Assembly (NCBI RefSeq): GCF_002902905.1
Contig: NZ_CP026124.1
Coordinates: 4,464,001 to 4,528,000, forward strand
DNA: 64,000 bases
Origin: Achromobacter sp. AONIH1
GTDB taxonomy: Bacteria > Pseudomonadota > Gammaproteobacteria > Burkholderiales > Burkholderiaceae_B
Reading direction: 5' to 3'
Below are positions 19,973 to 27,787 of the stretch, piece after piece. A program made the translations under genes and the position numbers. How positions within the stretch are numbered: the stretch's first letter is position 1; each line of letters starts with the position of its first letter. The notes under the pieces are model-generated. The model worked only from the letters and a program-made list of their open reading frames with translations. It had not been told where the DNA came from and made no database searches.

Positions 19973-20405
19973 TGCCTGCTTCCCCGTCCGGCTTGCCGTC
20001 GGCGCCGTAGGAAAACACATCGATTTCGCCGTGCGCGCCGGGATTCAGGTACTGATAGGGATGGCCCCAGGGATCGTTGGGCAGGCGGTCCAGATAGGCG
20101 CGCCAGGCGCTGTTGGCGCCCGGCCCCGTAGCGGGCCGCTCCACCAGCGCGCGCAATCCTTGCTCGGTGCTGGGATAGCTGCCGGTGTCCAGCCGATAGA
20201 GCTTGAGCGCCTGCATCAGCGCGCTGATGTCCTGGCGCGCGGCGACCGCGCGCGCCTGATCAGGGCGGTCCAGCAGACGCGGCACCACCAGCGCCGCCAG
20301 GATGCCCATGATCACGATCACCACCATGATCTCGATCAGCGTGAAACCACGCTGCCGATGGCCGGGCGGGCAATGCGTATCCGTCTGGTGCCGGCTTGCT
20401 TTCAT
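19944..20405 (-). CDS. gspG: Type II secretion major pseudopilin GspG
   Basis: The 153-residue protein starts at ATG 20405, with GGAG ten bases upstream. The prepilin site is QRG/FTLIEIMVV with Glu at +5. The conserved GspG C-terminal segment includes YPSTEQGLRALV, LPNDPWGHPYQYLNPG and a terminal GSWQL. GspG polymerises into the pseudopilus that pushes substrates through the secretin. It is the first gene of the operon. Longer in-frame starts upstream lack a ribosome binding site and would add a non-prepilin leader. Confidence 0.93.
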   Translation of the reverse strand: MKASRHQTDTHCPPGHRQRGFTLIEIMVVIVIMGILAALVVPRLLDRPDQARAVAARQDISALMQALKLYRLDTGSYPSTEQGLRALVERPATGPGANSAWRAYLDRLPNDPWGHPYQYLNPGAHGEIDVFSYGADGKPDGEAGNADIGSWQL

Positions 20406-20619
20406 CGCGCGGGGACTCCGAGGCTGCCGTTGGGCCCGAGAACCGGCGCGCGTCCGGGTCAGTCGGGCGCCGTTCAGGTCCGGAGATATTGGCAAGCCCG
20501 GATTTCACGCATTTGACGCATTGTGCGGAGGATTGAAAGCTACGGCCGGAACGCCGCAAGCGCCAGCGAGGTGGATCCTGGCGTGCTGTCCCGCGCATAC
20601 GCCCGCGCGCGATCCGTCA
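20406..20619. other. Intergenic region between gspG and marR
   Basis: This 214-bp stretch must hold the promoter of the gsp operon. The only notable structure is a near-perfect 9-bp direct repeat on the minus strand, ATGCGTCAA then ATGCGTGAA, at about 20502-20523. The spacing is 9 bp rather than the 11 bp of a PHO box. No copy of the 54-bp shared element is present. Confidence 0.4.
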
Positions 20620-21114
20620 CTAGCCGGCGTAGGCGCCCAGCAGCTTGCCCAGCAGGTCCGCGAGCTGGCGCTGCTCGGTCGCGTCCAGCGGCGACAGGAC
20701 CTCGGCCTGGTTGCGCACGTGCGCGACCACCGCCCGATCGATCAGTTTCAAGCCGGCGCGGGTCAACCGCACCAGCGTCGCGCGACCATCGCCGGGATTG
20801 GGCACGCGCTCCACCAGGCCCGCGCTTTCCAGGCGGTCGATGCGGTTGGTCATGCTGCCCGACGAGATCATCATGTCCTCGTACAGCGCGGTCGGGGTCA
20901 GGCCCTGCGCCGCGCCGCTGCGCCTGAGCGTGGCCAGCACATCGAATTCACCCGGTTGCAGGCCGAATTCCGCGAACAAGGGGTTGATCCGGTCGCGAGT
21001 GATGACCAGCGCGCATTCGGCGAGGCGGCCCAGCACCAGCATGCTGGACACGTCCAGGCCCGGCAGCTCGCGATTCCATTGGGCCACCGCGCGGCCCGCC
21101 CTATCCATAACCAT
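20620..21114 (-). CDS. MarR family transcriptional regulator
   Basis: The 164-residue winged-helix regulator starts at ATG 21114, with GGAG nine bases upstream. The DNA-binding part contains FDVLATLRRSG, MMISSGSMTNRIDRLE and the beta-wing GDGRATLVRLT. MarR dimers usually repress a divergent gene and themselves and release DNA on binding small aromatic ligands. Two 18-bp palindromes lie between it and the divergent CynX-type transporter, so that transporter is the probable target. A longer in-frame start would be translated from the operator repeats and is not credible. Confidence 0.9.
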   Translation of the reverse strand: MVMDRAGRAVAQWNRELPGLDVSSMLVLGRLAECALVITRDRINPLFAEFGLQPGEFDVLATLRRSGAAQGLTPTALYEDMMISSGSMTNRIDRLESAGLVERVPNPGDGRATLVRLTRAGLKLIDRAVVAHVRNQAEVLSPLDATEQRQLADLLGKLLGAYAG

Positions 21115-21129
21115 GACGGCATCTCCAGT

Positions 21130-21147
21130 TATCTTGACGTCAAGATA
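21130..21147. promoter_or_regulatory. Operator palindrome 1 (MarR site)
   Basis: TATCTTGACGTCAAGATA is a perfect 18-bp inverted repeat located 16 bp upstream of the marR start codon. Its size and symmetry suit a MarR dimer. Confidence 0.75.
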
Positions 21148-21156
21148 AATTCCAAA

Positions 21157-21174
21157 TATCTTGACGTCGAGATA
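21157..21174. promoter_or_regulatory. Operator palindrome 2 (MarR site)
   Basis: TATCTTGACGTCGAGATA differs from operator 1 by one base. Its centre is 27 bp from that of operator 1 and 57 bp upstream of the divergent transporter start. Both promoters could be occluded by two bound dimers. Confidence 0.75.
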
Positions 21175-21222
21175 TTTTAGCAACGCGGCCGTTCAAACGT
21201 GGGCCGATCACAGGGAGCAGCA

Positions 21223-22377
21223 GTGAATCTTTCCGTAGCGCAACGGTGGCAGGTGGCCGCCATCATCCTGGTGGGCCTGAATCTGCGCCCCGTGCTGGCC
21301 TCGGTGCCGCCCCTGCTGGATGCCTTGCAGGCGGCGACCGGCATGTCCGACGGCGCGGCGGGCCTGATGACCGCCCTGCCCGTCTTCGTCATGGGCATAG
21401 GCGCGCTGAGCGCGGCCCCGCTGCGCCGCCTGCTGGGCGAGCGCCTGGGCGTGCTGCGGGGGCTGGCCGTGATCGCCATCGCCGCCGGCGCCCGGCTGGC
21501 GGCGGATCATACCGGCGCGCTGTTGGCCACCGGCGTCGCGGCCGGCCTGGGCATCGCCATCGCGCAGGCCCTGTTGCCGGGCTACATCAAGGCACGCCTC
21601 ACGGCTGCCAGCAGCGGCGTGATGGGGCTCTATTCGACCGCCATCATGGGCGGCGCGGCCATCGCCAGCGTCGCCACGCCGCTGATGGCGCGCCAACAGT
21701 CGCTGTCCCTGTCGCTGGCGGCCTGGGCCGTGCCCGCCCTGGTCGCGCTGGCCTGCTGGGCGCGCGCCGCCGGCCGCGCCGAGGCCGTCGCGCATGCCGC
21801 AGGCGCCGACGGCGCGCACGGGCGCCGCGCCTGGCTGCTGGCCATTTTCTTCGGCCTGGGCACGGGCGCCTACACGCTGGTGCTGGCCTGGCTGCCGCCC
21901 TACTACACCGCGCTGGGCTGGACGCCGGTCGCGGCCGGCAGCCTGCTGGGCGCCGTCACGGTCGCGGAAATCGCGGCCGGCCTGCTGGTGTCCGCGCTGA
22001 TCGGCCGCCTGCCCGACCGCCGCCCGGCGCTGTATCTGGCGATCGGTTCGCTGCTGGTCGGTCTGGCGGGCCTGGCCATCGCGCCGCTGGCCTTTGCCTG
22101 GCCGGCCTCCGTGCTGGCGGGCCTGGGCATCGGCGCCCTCTTTCCGTTGTCGCTGATCGTGACCATGGACCACGCGGCCACGCCCGCGCAGGCCGGCCGG
22201 CTGGCGGCCTTCGTGCAGGGCGTGGGGTATTTGATCGCGGCGACGTTTCCCTATGCGGCGGGGCTGATCCGGCAGCATGTGTCGGACCTGCGGCCGGCAT
22301 GGGGAGTGATGATGGCGATCTGCGCGATCCTGTTCGGGATGGCCCTGCGGTTCCGGCCGCAGGCGGGCCGGCGCTGA
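21223..22377 (+). CDS. CynX/NimT family MFS transporter
   Basis: The 384-residue protein starts at GTG 21223, behind GGGAG. It has about 12 hydrophobic segments and the CynX-type N-terminal signature LNLRPVLASVPPLL. CynX-family carriers have been linked to cyanate, nitroimidazole or small organic anion transport, so the substrate cannot be read from sequence. It is divergent from the MarR gene and separated from it by two operator palindromes, which suggests induction by a ligand it exports or imports. Confidence 0.88.
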   Translation: MNLSVAQRWQVAAIILVGLNLRPVLASVPPLLDALQAATGMSDGAAGLMTALPVFVMGIGALSAAPLRRLLGERLGVLRGLAVIAIAAGARLAADHTGALLATGVAAGLGIAIAQALLPGYIKARLTAASSGVMGLYSTAIMGGAAIASVATPLMARQQSLSLSLAAWAVPALVALACWARAAGRAEAVAHAAGADGAHGRRAWLLAIFFGLGTGAYTLVLAWLPPYYTALGWTPVAAGSLLGAVTVAEIAAGLLVSALIGRLPDRRPALYLAIGSLLVGLAGLAIAPLAFAWPASVLAGLGIGALFPLSLIVTMDHAATPAQAGRLAAFVQGVGYLIAATFPYAAGLIRQHVSDLRPAWGVMMAICAILFGMALRFRPQAGRR

Positions 22378-22385
22378 CGCGGCCC

Positions 22386-22694
22386 TCAGTCTTCGGCCGG
22401 GCCCTTGCGATGACCGTCCACGTGGCCCAGCGAGCGCGAGGGATCGATCAGGTCGCGCACGCGCTGCTTGAGCGTCTTGGCGTCCGGAAAGCCGCCGTCG
22501 CGCTTGCGATCCCAGAGCAGTTCTCCGTCGCAGCTGACCTGGAACACGCCGCCCGTGCCCGGCTGTAGCGCAACCTCGCCCAGATCGGTGGAGAACGTGG
22601 ACAGCAACTCCTGAGCCATCCAGGCGGCGCGCAGCAGCCATTGGCACTGGGTGCAATAGACGATGACGATGCGGGGGCCGTTGATGTCGCTCAT
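22386..22694 (-). CDS. Rdx (SelT/SelW/SelH) family thioredoxin-like protein
   Basis: The 102-residue protein starts MSDINGPRIVIVYCTQCQW. Its CxxC pair (Cys14 and Cys17) sits at the end of the first beta strand as in SelW-like proteins, with Cys in place of selenocysteine. The GVFQVSCDGELLWDRK and GGFPDAKTLKQRVRDL segments match the family. A redox role is presumed, and the physiological substrate is unknown. It is convergent with the upstream transporter, with 8 bp between the stops. Confidence 0.85.
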   Translation of the reverse strand: MSDINGPRIVIVYCTQCQWLLRAAWMAQELLSTFSTDLGEVALQPGTGGVFQVSCDGELLWDRKRDGGFPDAKTLKQRVRDLIDPSRSLGHVDGHRKGPAED

Positions 22695-22826
22695 GCCGGC
22701 GATTCTAACTTGAGCGCCTGGCCGGCGATGGCATCGCAACCCGCCCGGCATGTCGCCAGCGCCCGATCCGGGCTTGAGGGATAATCGAGGGTTTTTCCCT
22801 AGCCCCTTTGCGGCCTGGACCCTGCA

Positions 22827-24029
22827 ATGACCCCTGTATCCACTACCCGCGGCCAGGCTTGGCTGATCGGCCTGCTGATGGCCCTGGTCACGCTCACGCC
22901 GATGGGCATCGACATCTACCTGCCTTCCCTGCCCGGCATGGCGCAGGATTTCGGCGTCACGATGGCCGCCATGCAGACCAGCGTCACGCTGTTCATCTTC
23001 GCGGTCGGCCTGAGCCAATTGCTGATCGGACCGCTGGCCGACCGCCACGGTCGCCGGCCGGTGGCGCTGGCCGGGGTCGCGGCCTACGTCGCCGGCTCGG
23101 CGCTGGGCGCCTGCGCGGGCACGGTGGAGTGGTTCTATGCCGCGCGCGTGATCCAGGGCATCGGCGCCTGCGCCGCTTCGCTGGTGGCTTTCGCCGCCGT
23201 GCGCGATCGCTACGCCCCGGCCGAAGGCGCGCGCATCTACAGCTACCTGAACGGCGCGCTGTGTTCGGTCCCGGCGCTGGCGCCCATGCTGGGCGGCGCG
23301 CTGGCGGTGCTGGCCGGCTGGCGCAGCACCTTCGTTTTCATGGTGCTGTTCGCGCTGACGCTCTCGCTGCTGCTGGCGCGGCGCTTCGGCGAGACCCGGC
23401 CGCCAGCCGCCGGACCCGCCGCCAGCGCGGCGGCCTGGCGCCAGTATCTGCCCATCGCGACGAGCGGCCGCTTCGTGTATTTCGCTGTGTTCGGCATGGC
23501 CGGCATGGCCATGATCCTGGTCTTCGTGTCAGCCGCGCCCGTGGTGCTGGTCCAGCGCCTGGGCTATTCCGAGCTGGGTTTCGGCGCCTGGTTCGGCGGC
23601 AATGCCGTGCTCAACATCGTCGCATTCTTCCTCGCACCCCGATTCATCGCGCGCTTTGGCCGTATGGTCATGCTGCGCGCCGGCCTGATTGCACTGCTGC
23701 TGGCGGCGGCCATGCATCTGGCGGCCTGGCTTTGGCTGCCTTTGTCCGCCTGGGCCTTCATGTTGCCGGTGGCGGTGCTGACGGTCGGGTTCTCGCTGGC
23801 GCTGGGCTCCGCCCTGAGCCTGGCGCTGGAACCCTATCCCGACCGCGCGGGCACCGCCGCCGCGGTGTTCGGCCAGTTCCAGATGAGCGGCTCCGCCCTG
23901 ATCGCGACGCTGCTGCTGGGCCAGGGCATGAGCCCGCAGCTGGCCATGGCGCTGATCGGCGCGCTGCTGGCCGGACCGCTGCTCTGCGCTTCCGGCTGGA
24001 TCGCGCGGTCCGTGTCCCGCCACGGCTGA
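22827..24029 (+). CDS. Bcr/CflA family multidrug efflux MFS transporter
   Basis: The 400-residue inner-membrane protein has about 12 transmembrane helices. The N-terminal MGIDIYLPSLPGMAQDFGV segment and GPLADRHGRRPV (motif A) are hallmarks of Bcr/CflA drug:proton antiporters. In enteric bacteria the family exports bicyclomycin, sulphonamides or chloramphenicol-type drugs, but the local substrate is unknown. An enoyl-CoA hydratase homologue follows 44 bp downstream and may be co-transcribed. Confidence 0.92.
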   Translation: MTPVSTTRGQAWLIGLLMALVTLTPMGIDIYLPSLPGMAQDFGVTMAAMQTSVTLFIFAVGLSQLLIGPLADRHGRRPVALAGVAAYVAGSALGACAGTVEWFYAARVIQGIGACAASLVAFAAVRDRYAPAEGARIYSYLNGALCSVPALAPMLGGALAVLAGWRSTFVFMVLFALTLSLLLARRFGETRPPAAGPAASAAAWRQYLPIATSGRFVYFAVFGMAGMAMILVFVSAAPVVLVQRLGYSELGFGAWFGGNAVLNIVAFFLAPRFIARFGRMVMLRAGLIALLLAAAMHLAAWLWLPLSAWAFMLPVAVLTVGFSLALGSALSLALEPYPDRAGTAAAVFGQFQMSGSALIATLLLGQGMSPQLAMALIGALLAGPLLCASGWIARSVSRHG

Positions 24030-24073
24030 GACTGCCGCGCTGGTATCCTGAGGCCACAACGACAGGAGATGAC

Positions 24074-24883
24074 ATGAGCACGCAATCTTCCGCCAGCCCG
24101 GCCCTCGAACCGTTGCTGCTGCGCACCGACAGCCAGGGCATCGTCACGCTGCGCCTGAACCGGCCGGGACAGTTCAACGCGCTGTCCGAAGCGCTGCTGG
24201 CCGCGTTGCAGGCGCAGATCGATGCGCTGGCCGGCGACGCGAGCCTGCGCTGCGTGGTGCTGGAAGCCAGCGGCCGCGCCTTCAGCGCCGGGCATGACCT
24301 GCGTGAAATGCGGAGCCAGCCGTCACTGGACTACTACCGTGAGTTGTTCCGCAAGTGCGGCGCGGTGATGCAGGGCCTGCAAGCCCTGCCCGTGCCGGTC
24401 ATCGCCAAGGTGCGCGGCATCGCCACCGCCGCCGGCTGCCAGCTGGTGGCCAGCTGCGACCTGGCGATCTGCGCCGATGACGCCCGTTTCGCCGTGTCGG
24501 GCATCAACGTCGGTCTGTTCTGCGCCACGCCGGCGGTGGCCCTCAGCCGCAACGTATCGGCCAAGCGCGCCTTCGACATGCTGGTCACCGGACGATTCAT
24601 CGACGCGGCCACGGCCGCTGACTGGGGACTGGTCAACGACGCGGTGCCCGCAGACCAACTGGATGCGCGCGTGGCTGAACTCGCCGCCGAGATCCTGTCC
24701 AAGAGTCCGGCCGCCATCCGCCATGGCAAGCGCATGTTCTACAAGCAGCGGCAGATGGCGCTGGCCGACGCCTACGACTACGCTGGCGACGTCATGGCCC
24801 GCAACATGATGGAAGAGGACGCCGCCGAAGGCATCGACGCCTTCCTGCAAAAGCGCGCGCCGCGCTGGCGCGGCCTGGCCTGA
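24074..24883 (+). CDS. Enoyl-CoA hydratase/isomerase family protein (ECHDC3-like)
   Basis: The 269-residue crotonase-fold protein starts at ATG 24074 behind AGGAGATGAC. The oxyanion-hole segments GRAFSAGHDLREM and RGIATAAGCQLVASCDL are present, as is GINVGLFCATPAVALSRN, which is typical of the ECHDC3 branch. The C-terminal MMEEDAAEGIDAFLQKRAP helix caps the active site. The physiological acyl-CoA is unknown, and members of this branch are not proven to hydrate enoyl-CoA. Confidence 0.88.
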   Translation: MSTQSSASPALEPLLLRTDSQGIVTLRLNRPGQFNALSEALLAALQAQIDALAGDASLRCVVLEASGRAFSAGHDLREMRSQPSLDYYRELFRKCGAVMQGLQALPVPVIAKVRGIATAAGCQLVASCDLAICADDARFAVSGINVGLFCATPAVALSRNVSAKRAFDMLVTGRFIDAATAADWGLVNDAVPADQLDARVAELAAEILSKSPAAIRHGKRMFYKQRQMALADAYDYAGDVMARNMMEEDAAEGIDAFLQKRAPRWRGLA

Positions 24884-24898
24884 ACGGCCCCGGGCGGA

Positions 24899-26164
24899 TC
24901 AGGCCAGCCAGCCCAGCGCCCAGCCGCCCGCCGCCGCCGTCATCACCACCCATACCGGCGACCAGCGCGCATACACCAGCAGGCCGAACAGCAACAGGGC
25001 CAGCCCGAAGTCCGCCGGTCCACGGATGGCGGACGTCCATACCGGGTCGTACAGGGCCGACAGCAGCACGCCGACCACGGCGGCGTTCACGCCGGCCAGC
25101 ATGTTGCGCACGCCCGGCCGCCGGCGCAGCCCGTCCCAGAACGGCATCGCGCCGGCCAGCAGCAAGGCGCCCGGCAGGAAGATCATCGCCAGCATGCTGA
25201 AACCGCTGATCCAGCCCATCCAGCCGCCGGCGGGGTGTTGCGCAGCCACGCCCAAAAACGCGGCAAAGGAGAACAAGGGCCCCGGCATGGCCTGCGCCGC
25301 GCCATAGCCCGCCAGGAAATCCGGTTGCGACACCATGCCGCCGGCCACCGCCGTGGATTCCAGCATGGGCAACACCACATGCCCGCCACCGAAAACCAGC
25401 GCGCCGGCCCGGTAGAAGCCTGCGAGTTGCGCGGCCAGGGGCGTGGCGGCGTACTCGGCCAGGACCGGCAAGCCGATCAACAGGGCCGCGAACAGTCCCA
25501 GCAGCACCCATCCCGCGCCGCGCCGCACGCTTTGCGACGGCTGTCCGAGCAAGGGGCGAGGCGGCAGTTGCAGCACGGCCGCGCCCACCACCGCGCCCAG
25601 GGCGATGGCGGCCAGCTGCCCCGGCGCCGAGGGCAAGGCCAGGGTGATCAGCGCGGCCACGCAGGCCATGCCGGCCCGGATCCGGTCCGGACAGAGCGTG
25701 CGGCCCATGCCCCACACCGCTTGCGCGATGACCGCCACCGCCGCCACCTTCAGGCCATGGATCGCGGCGGAACCCGACAACCAGCCGAAATGCGCCAGCC
25801 CCAGGGCGAACAGCATCAGCGCCATGGCCGAGGGCAGCGTGAACGCCAGCCAGGCGGCCAGCATGCCCGCCCAGCCCGCGCGCTTCAGGCCGATCGCCAT
25901 GCCCACCTGGCTGCTGGCCGGTCCCGGCAGGAACTGGCACAGCGCGACCAGATCCGAATAGGTGTAGTCGTCCAGCCAGCGGCGGCGGTCGACGAATTCG
26001 GTGCGGAAGTAGCCCAGATGCGCCACCGGGCCGCCGAAGGAAGTCAGGCCCAGCCGCAGGAACACCAGGAATACCTCGATACAGGAACCTCGCCCCACCG
26101 CCGTCTGTTCATGGACGGCGGACTGGCTGGCGACGTGTTCGTCGTGCGACGGCGGTTGCGGCAT
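24899..26164 (-). CDS. chrA: Chromate transporter ChrA
   Basis: The 421-residue protein has the two homologous halves of long-chain CHR transporters. The first half contains FLRLGLTSFGGPVAHLGYFR and CQFLPGPASSQVGMAIG. The second has FYRAGALVFGGGHVVLPML and YGAAQAMPGPLFSFAAFLG. ChrA exports chromate across the inner membrane in exchange for sulphate or proton-motive force. It is convergent with the upstream hydratase gene. No chrB-type regulator is adjacent. Confidence 0.94.
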   Translation of the reverse strand: MPQPPSHDEHVASQSAVHEQTAVGRGSCIEVFLVFLRLGLTSFGGPVAHLGYFRTEFVDRRRWLDDYTYSDLVALCQFLPGPASSQVGMAIGLKRAGWAGMLAAWLAFTLPSAMALMLFALGLAHFGWLSGSAAIHGLKVAAVAVIAQAVWGMGRTLCPDRIRAGMACVAALITLALPSAPGQLAAIALGAVVGAAVLQLPPRPLLGQPSQSVRRGAGWVLLGLFAALLIGLPVLAEYAATPLAAQLAGFYRAGALVFGGGHVVLPMLESTAVAGGMVSQPDFLAGYGAAQAMPGPLFSFAAFLGVAAQHPAGGWMGWISGFSMLAMIFLPGALLLAGAMPFWDGLRRRPGVRNMLAGVNAAVVGVLLSALYDPVWTSAIRGPADFGLALLLFGLLVYARWSPVWVVMTAAAGGWALGWLA

Positions 26165-26484
26165 GGTGGGTGTGTTTCATCTGACCGGGCGGAACCACAG
26201 CTGTCCGCCCCGGTATTTAGCTTATAGCCCGGGGCGAGGCTCCGATTCAATCGAGAGTTCCGCCATCCCGCCCTAGTCCAGGTGCATGAATCTTCACAAA
26301 TTACGAACAAAAACCGCAGATCTGTGATCAAGCCGGCGGCTAGGATCGCCCGTTGGCCCGTGGCGGCATGTCCGCCATGCCCGCCCCGGCACAAGACAAC
26401 AGCATCATGAGCACCCACGGCGCATCCCGGCTCGCCCGACAGACCACCGCCCAAGCCCCGAGGCAGGCGGCCGCCAGGGCATCC
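26165..26484. promoter_or_regulatory. Divergent promoter region between chrA and the orphan sensor kinase
   Basis: This 320-bp stretch has no supported gene. It holds CTTCACAAATTACGAACAAA at 26289-26308, which resembles the CTTYACAAAC repeats found near the RstAB-like genes at 57.7 kb. Three earlier in-frame starts for the kinase (TTG 26353, ATG 26368, ATG 26407) lie here but lack ribosome binding sites. Confidence 0.4.
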
Positions 26485-27780
26485 ATGCTCAAGCTGGCGC
26501 TGCGCATCCTCATCGTCGCAACCATCGGCTATATCCTGGCGACGCAGTTCGTCAGCCGCAGCTTCAGCTACCTGCTGGAACCGATCACCGCCGATCTCGT
26601 CTACGAGACGCTGCGCGGCCAGATGCACGCCCTGCGCACCGAACTGGATCCGCAACCGCCGGCCGAACGCGAGGCCTACCTGCGCGACCACATCAAGCCC
26701 CACTATGGCCTGGGCCTGCAGATCAAGACGCCGGCGCAGGCCGCCCTGACCCGCGCCGAGCGGGACATGGTGGACAAGTACGGCATCGTCATGCGGGACG
26801 ACTACAACACCTTTCTTTCGCGCATGCCCGGCGAGCCGGCGCAGTGGCTGGAAGTGACCTTGCCCTCACAGCGCTCGCTCGAGAAGATGGTGACCTGGAC
26901 GGCCTGGACCGTGCTGGTGCTGATCCTGGCCGGCGTGCTGCTGCTGTTCTGGGCCATGCCCATCCATCGCGACCTGGACGTGGTGCGCAACGCCACGCTG
27001 CGCATGGCGCAAGGCGACCTGGATGTCCGGGTGCGCCTGTCGCGCATCTCCGGCATCCGCCACATCGGCGAGAGCTTCAACCATATGGCCGAGCGCATCG
27101 CCGCGCTGGTCGACAACCAGCGCAGCCTGACCAACGCCGTCTCGCACGAGCTGCGCACGCCGCTGGCGCGGCTCTCGTTCGAGGTCGACATGCTGAGCGA
27201 GGGCGGCATCGATCCCAAGCGCAGCGCCGTCCTGCACGACATGCGCGCGGATATCGCCGAACTGGAGGCGATGGTGGCCGAACTGCTGGTTTACGCCCGG
27301 CTGGAGCGTCCCGCTGAAGACACCGTGAAGCTGGAAACCGTGGACACCGCCGACTGGATGGGCGAAGCCCTGGCCCAGGTCGCCCATCAGGCCAGGGCCC
27401 GCTCCGTGCAGTGCGCCATGCGGCCCGGCTGTCCGGCGCATGTACGGCTGCACCCGCGCTACATGAGCCGCGCGTTGCTGAACCTGGTGCAGAACGCCGT
27501 GCGCTACGCCAACTCCCGGGTGGAAATCGGGCTGACGCGCAACGCCGCCGAGGAATTCGAGCTGACCGTCGACGACGACGGCGGCGGCATCCCGCAAGCC
27601 GACCGCGAGCGGGTGTTCGAACCGTTCATCCGCCTGGACGAAAGCCGCGACCGAGGCACCGGCGGCGCCGGCCTGGGGCTGGCCATCGTGCAACGGGTGG
27701 CCGCCAATCACGGCGGCACCATCGAGGTGCGGGACAGTCCCCTGGGCGGCGCCCGCTTCGTGCTGCGCTGGCCGGCCTGA
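26485..27780 (+). CDS. RstB-like sensor histidine kinase, orphan
   Basis: From ATG 26485 the protein has 431 residues. I chose this start because its paralogue at 57836-59125 begins with the matching MLKFVLRLF sequence. It has two membrane helices flanking a periplasmic domain of about 130 residues, a HAMP region, the dimerisation box SHELRTPLARL with the phospho-acceptor His, the N box NLVQNAVRYA, and the ATP lid boxes DDDGGGIP and GTGGAGLGLAIV. All catalytic motifs are intact. No response regulator gene is next to it, so its partner is elsewhere, possibly the RstA-like regulator at 59.5 kb. Confidence 0.9.
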   Translation: MLKLALRILIVATIGYILATQFVSRSFSYLLEPITADLVYETLRGQMHALRTELDPQPPAEREAYLRDHIKPHYGLGLQIKTPAQAALTRAERDMVDKYGIVMRDDYNTFLSRMPGEPAQWLEVTLPSQRSLEKMVTWTAWTVLVLILAGVLLLFWAMPIHRDLDVVRNATLRMAQGDLDVRVRLSRISGIRHIGESFNHMAERIAALVDNQRSLTNAVSHELRTPLARLSFEVDMLSEGGIDPKRSAVLHDMRADIAELEAMVAELLVYARLERPAEDTVKLETVDTADWMGEALAQVAHQARARSVQCAMRPGCPAHVRLHPRYMSRALLNLVQNAVRYANSRVEIGLTRNAAEEFELTVDDDGGGIPQADRERVFEPFIRLDESRDRGTGGAGLGLAIVQRVAANHGGTIEVRDSPLGGARFVLRWPA

Positions 27781-27787
27781 AGACGCC

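Noticed and set aside
20406..20619. A possible copy of the shared promoter element before gspG
   Set aside because: No TTTTTTCCCGGC or CTGTCA core is present. The only repeat has 9-bp spacing.
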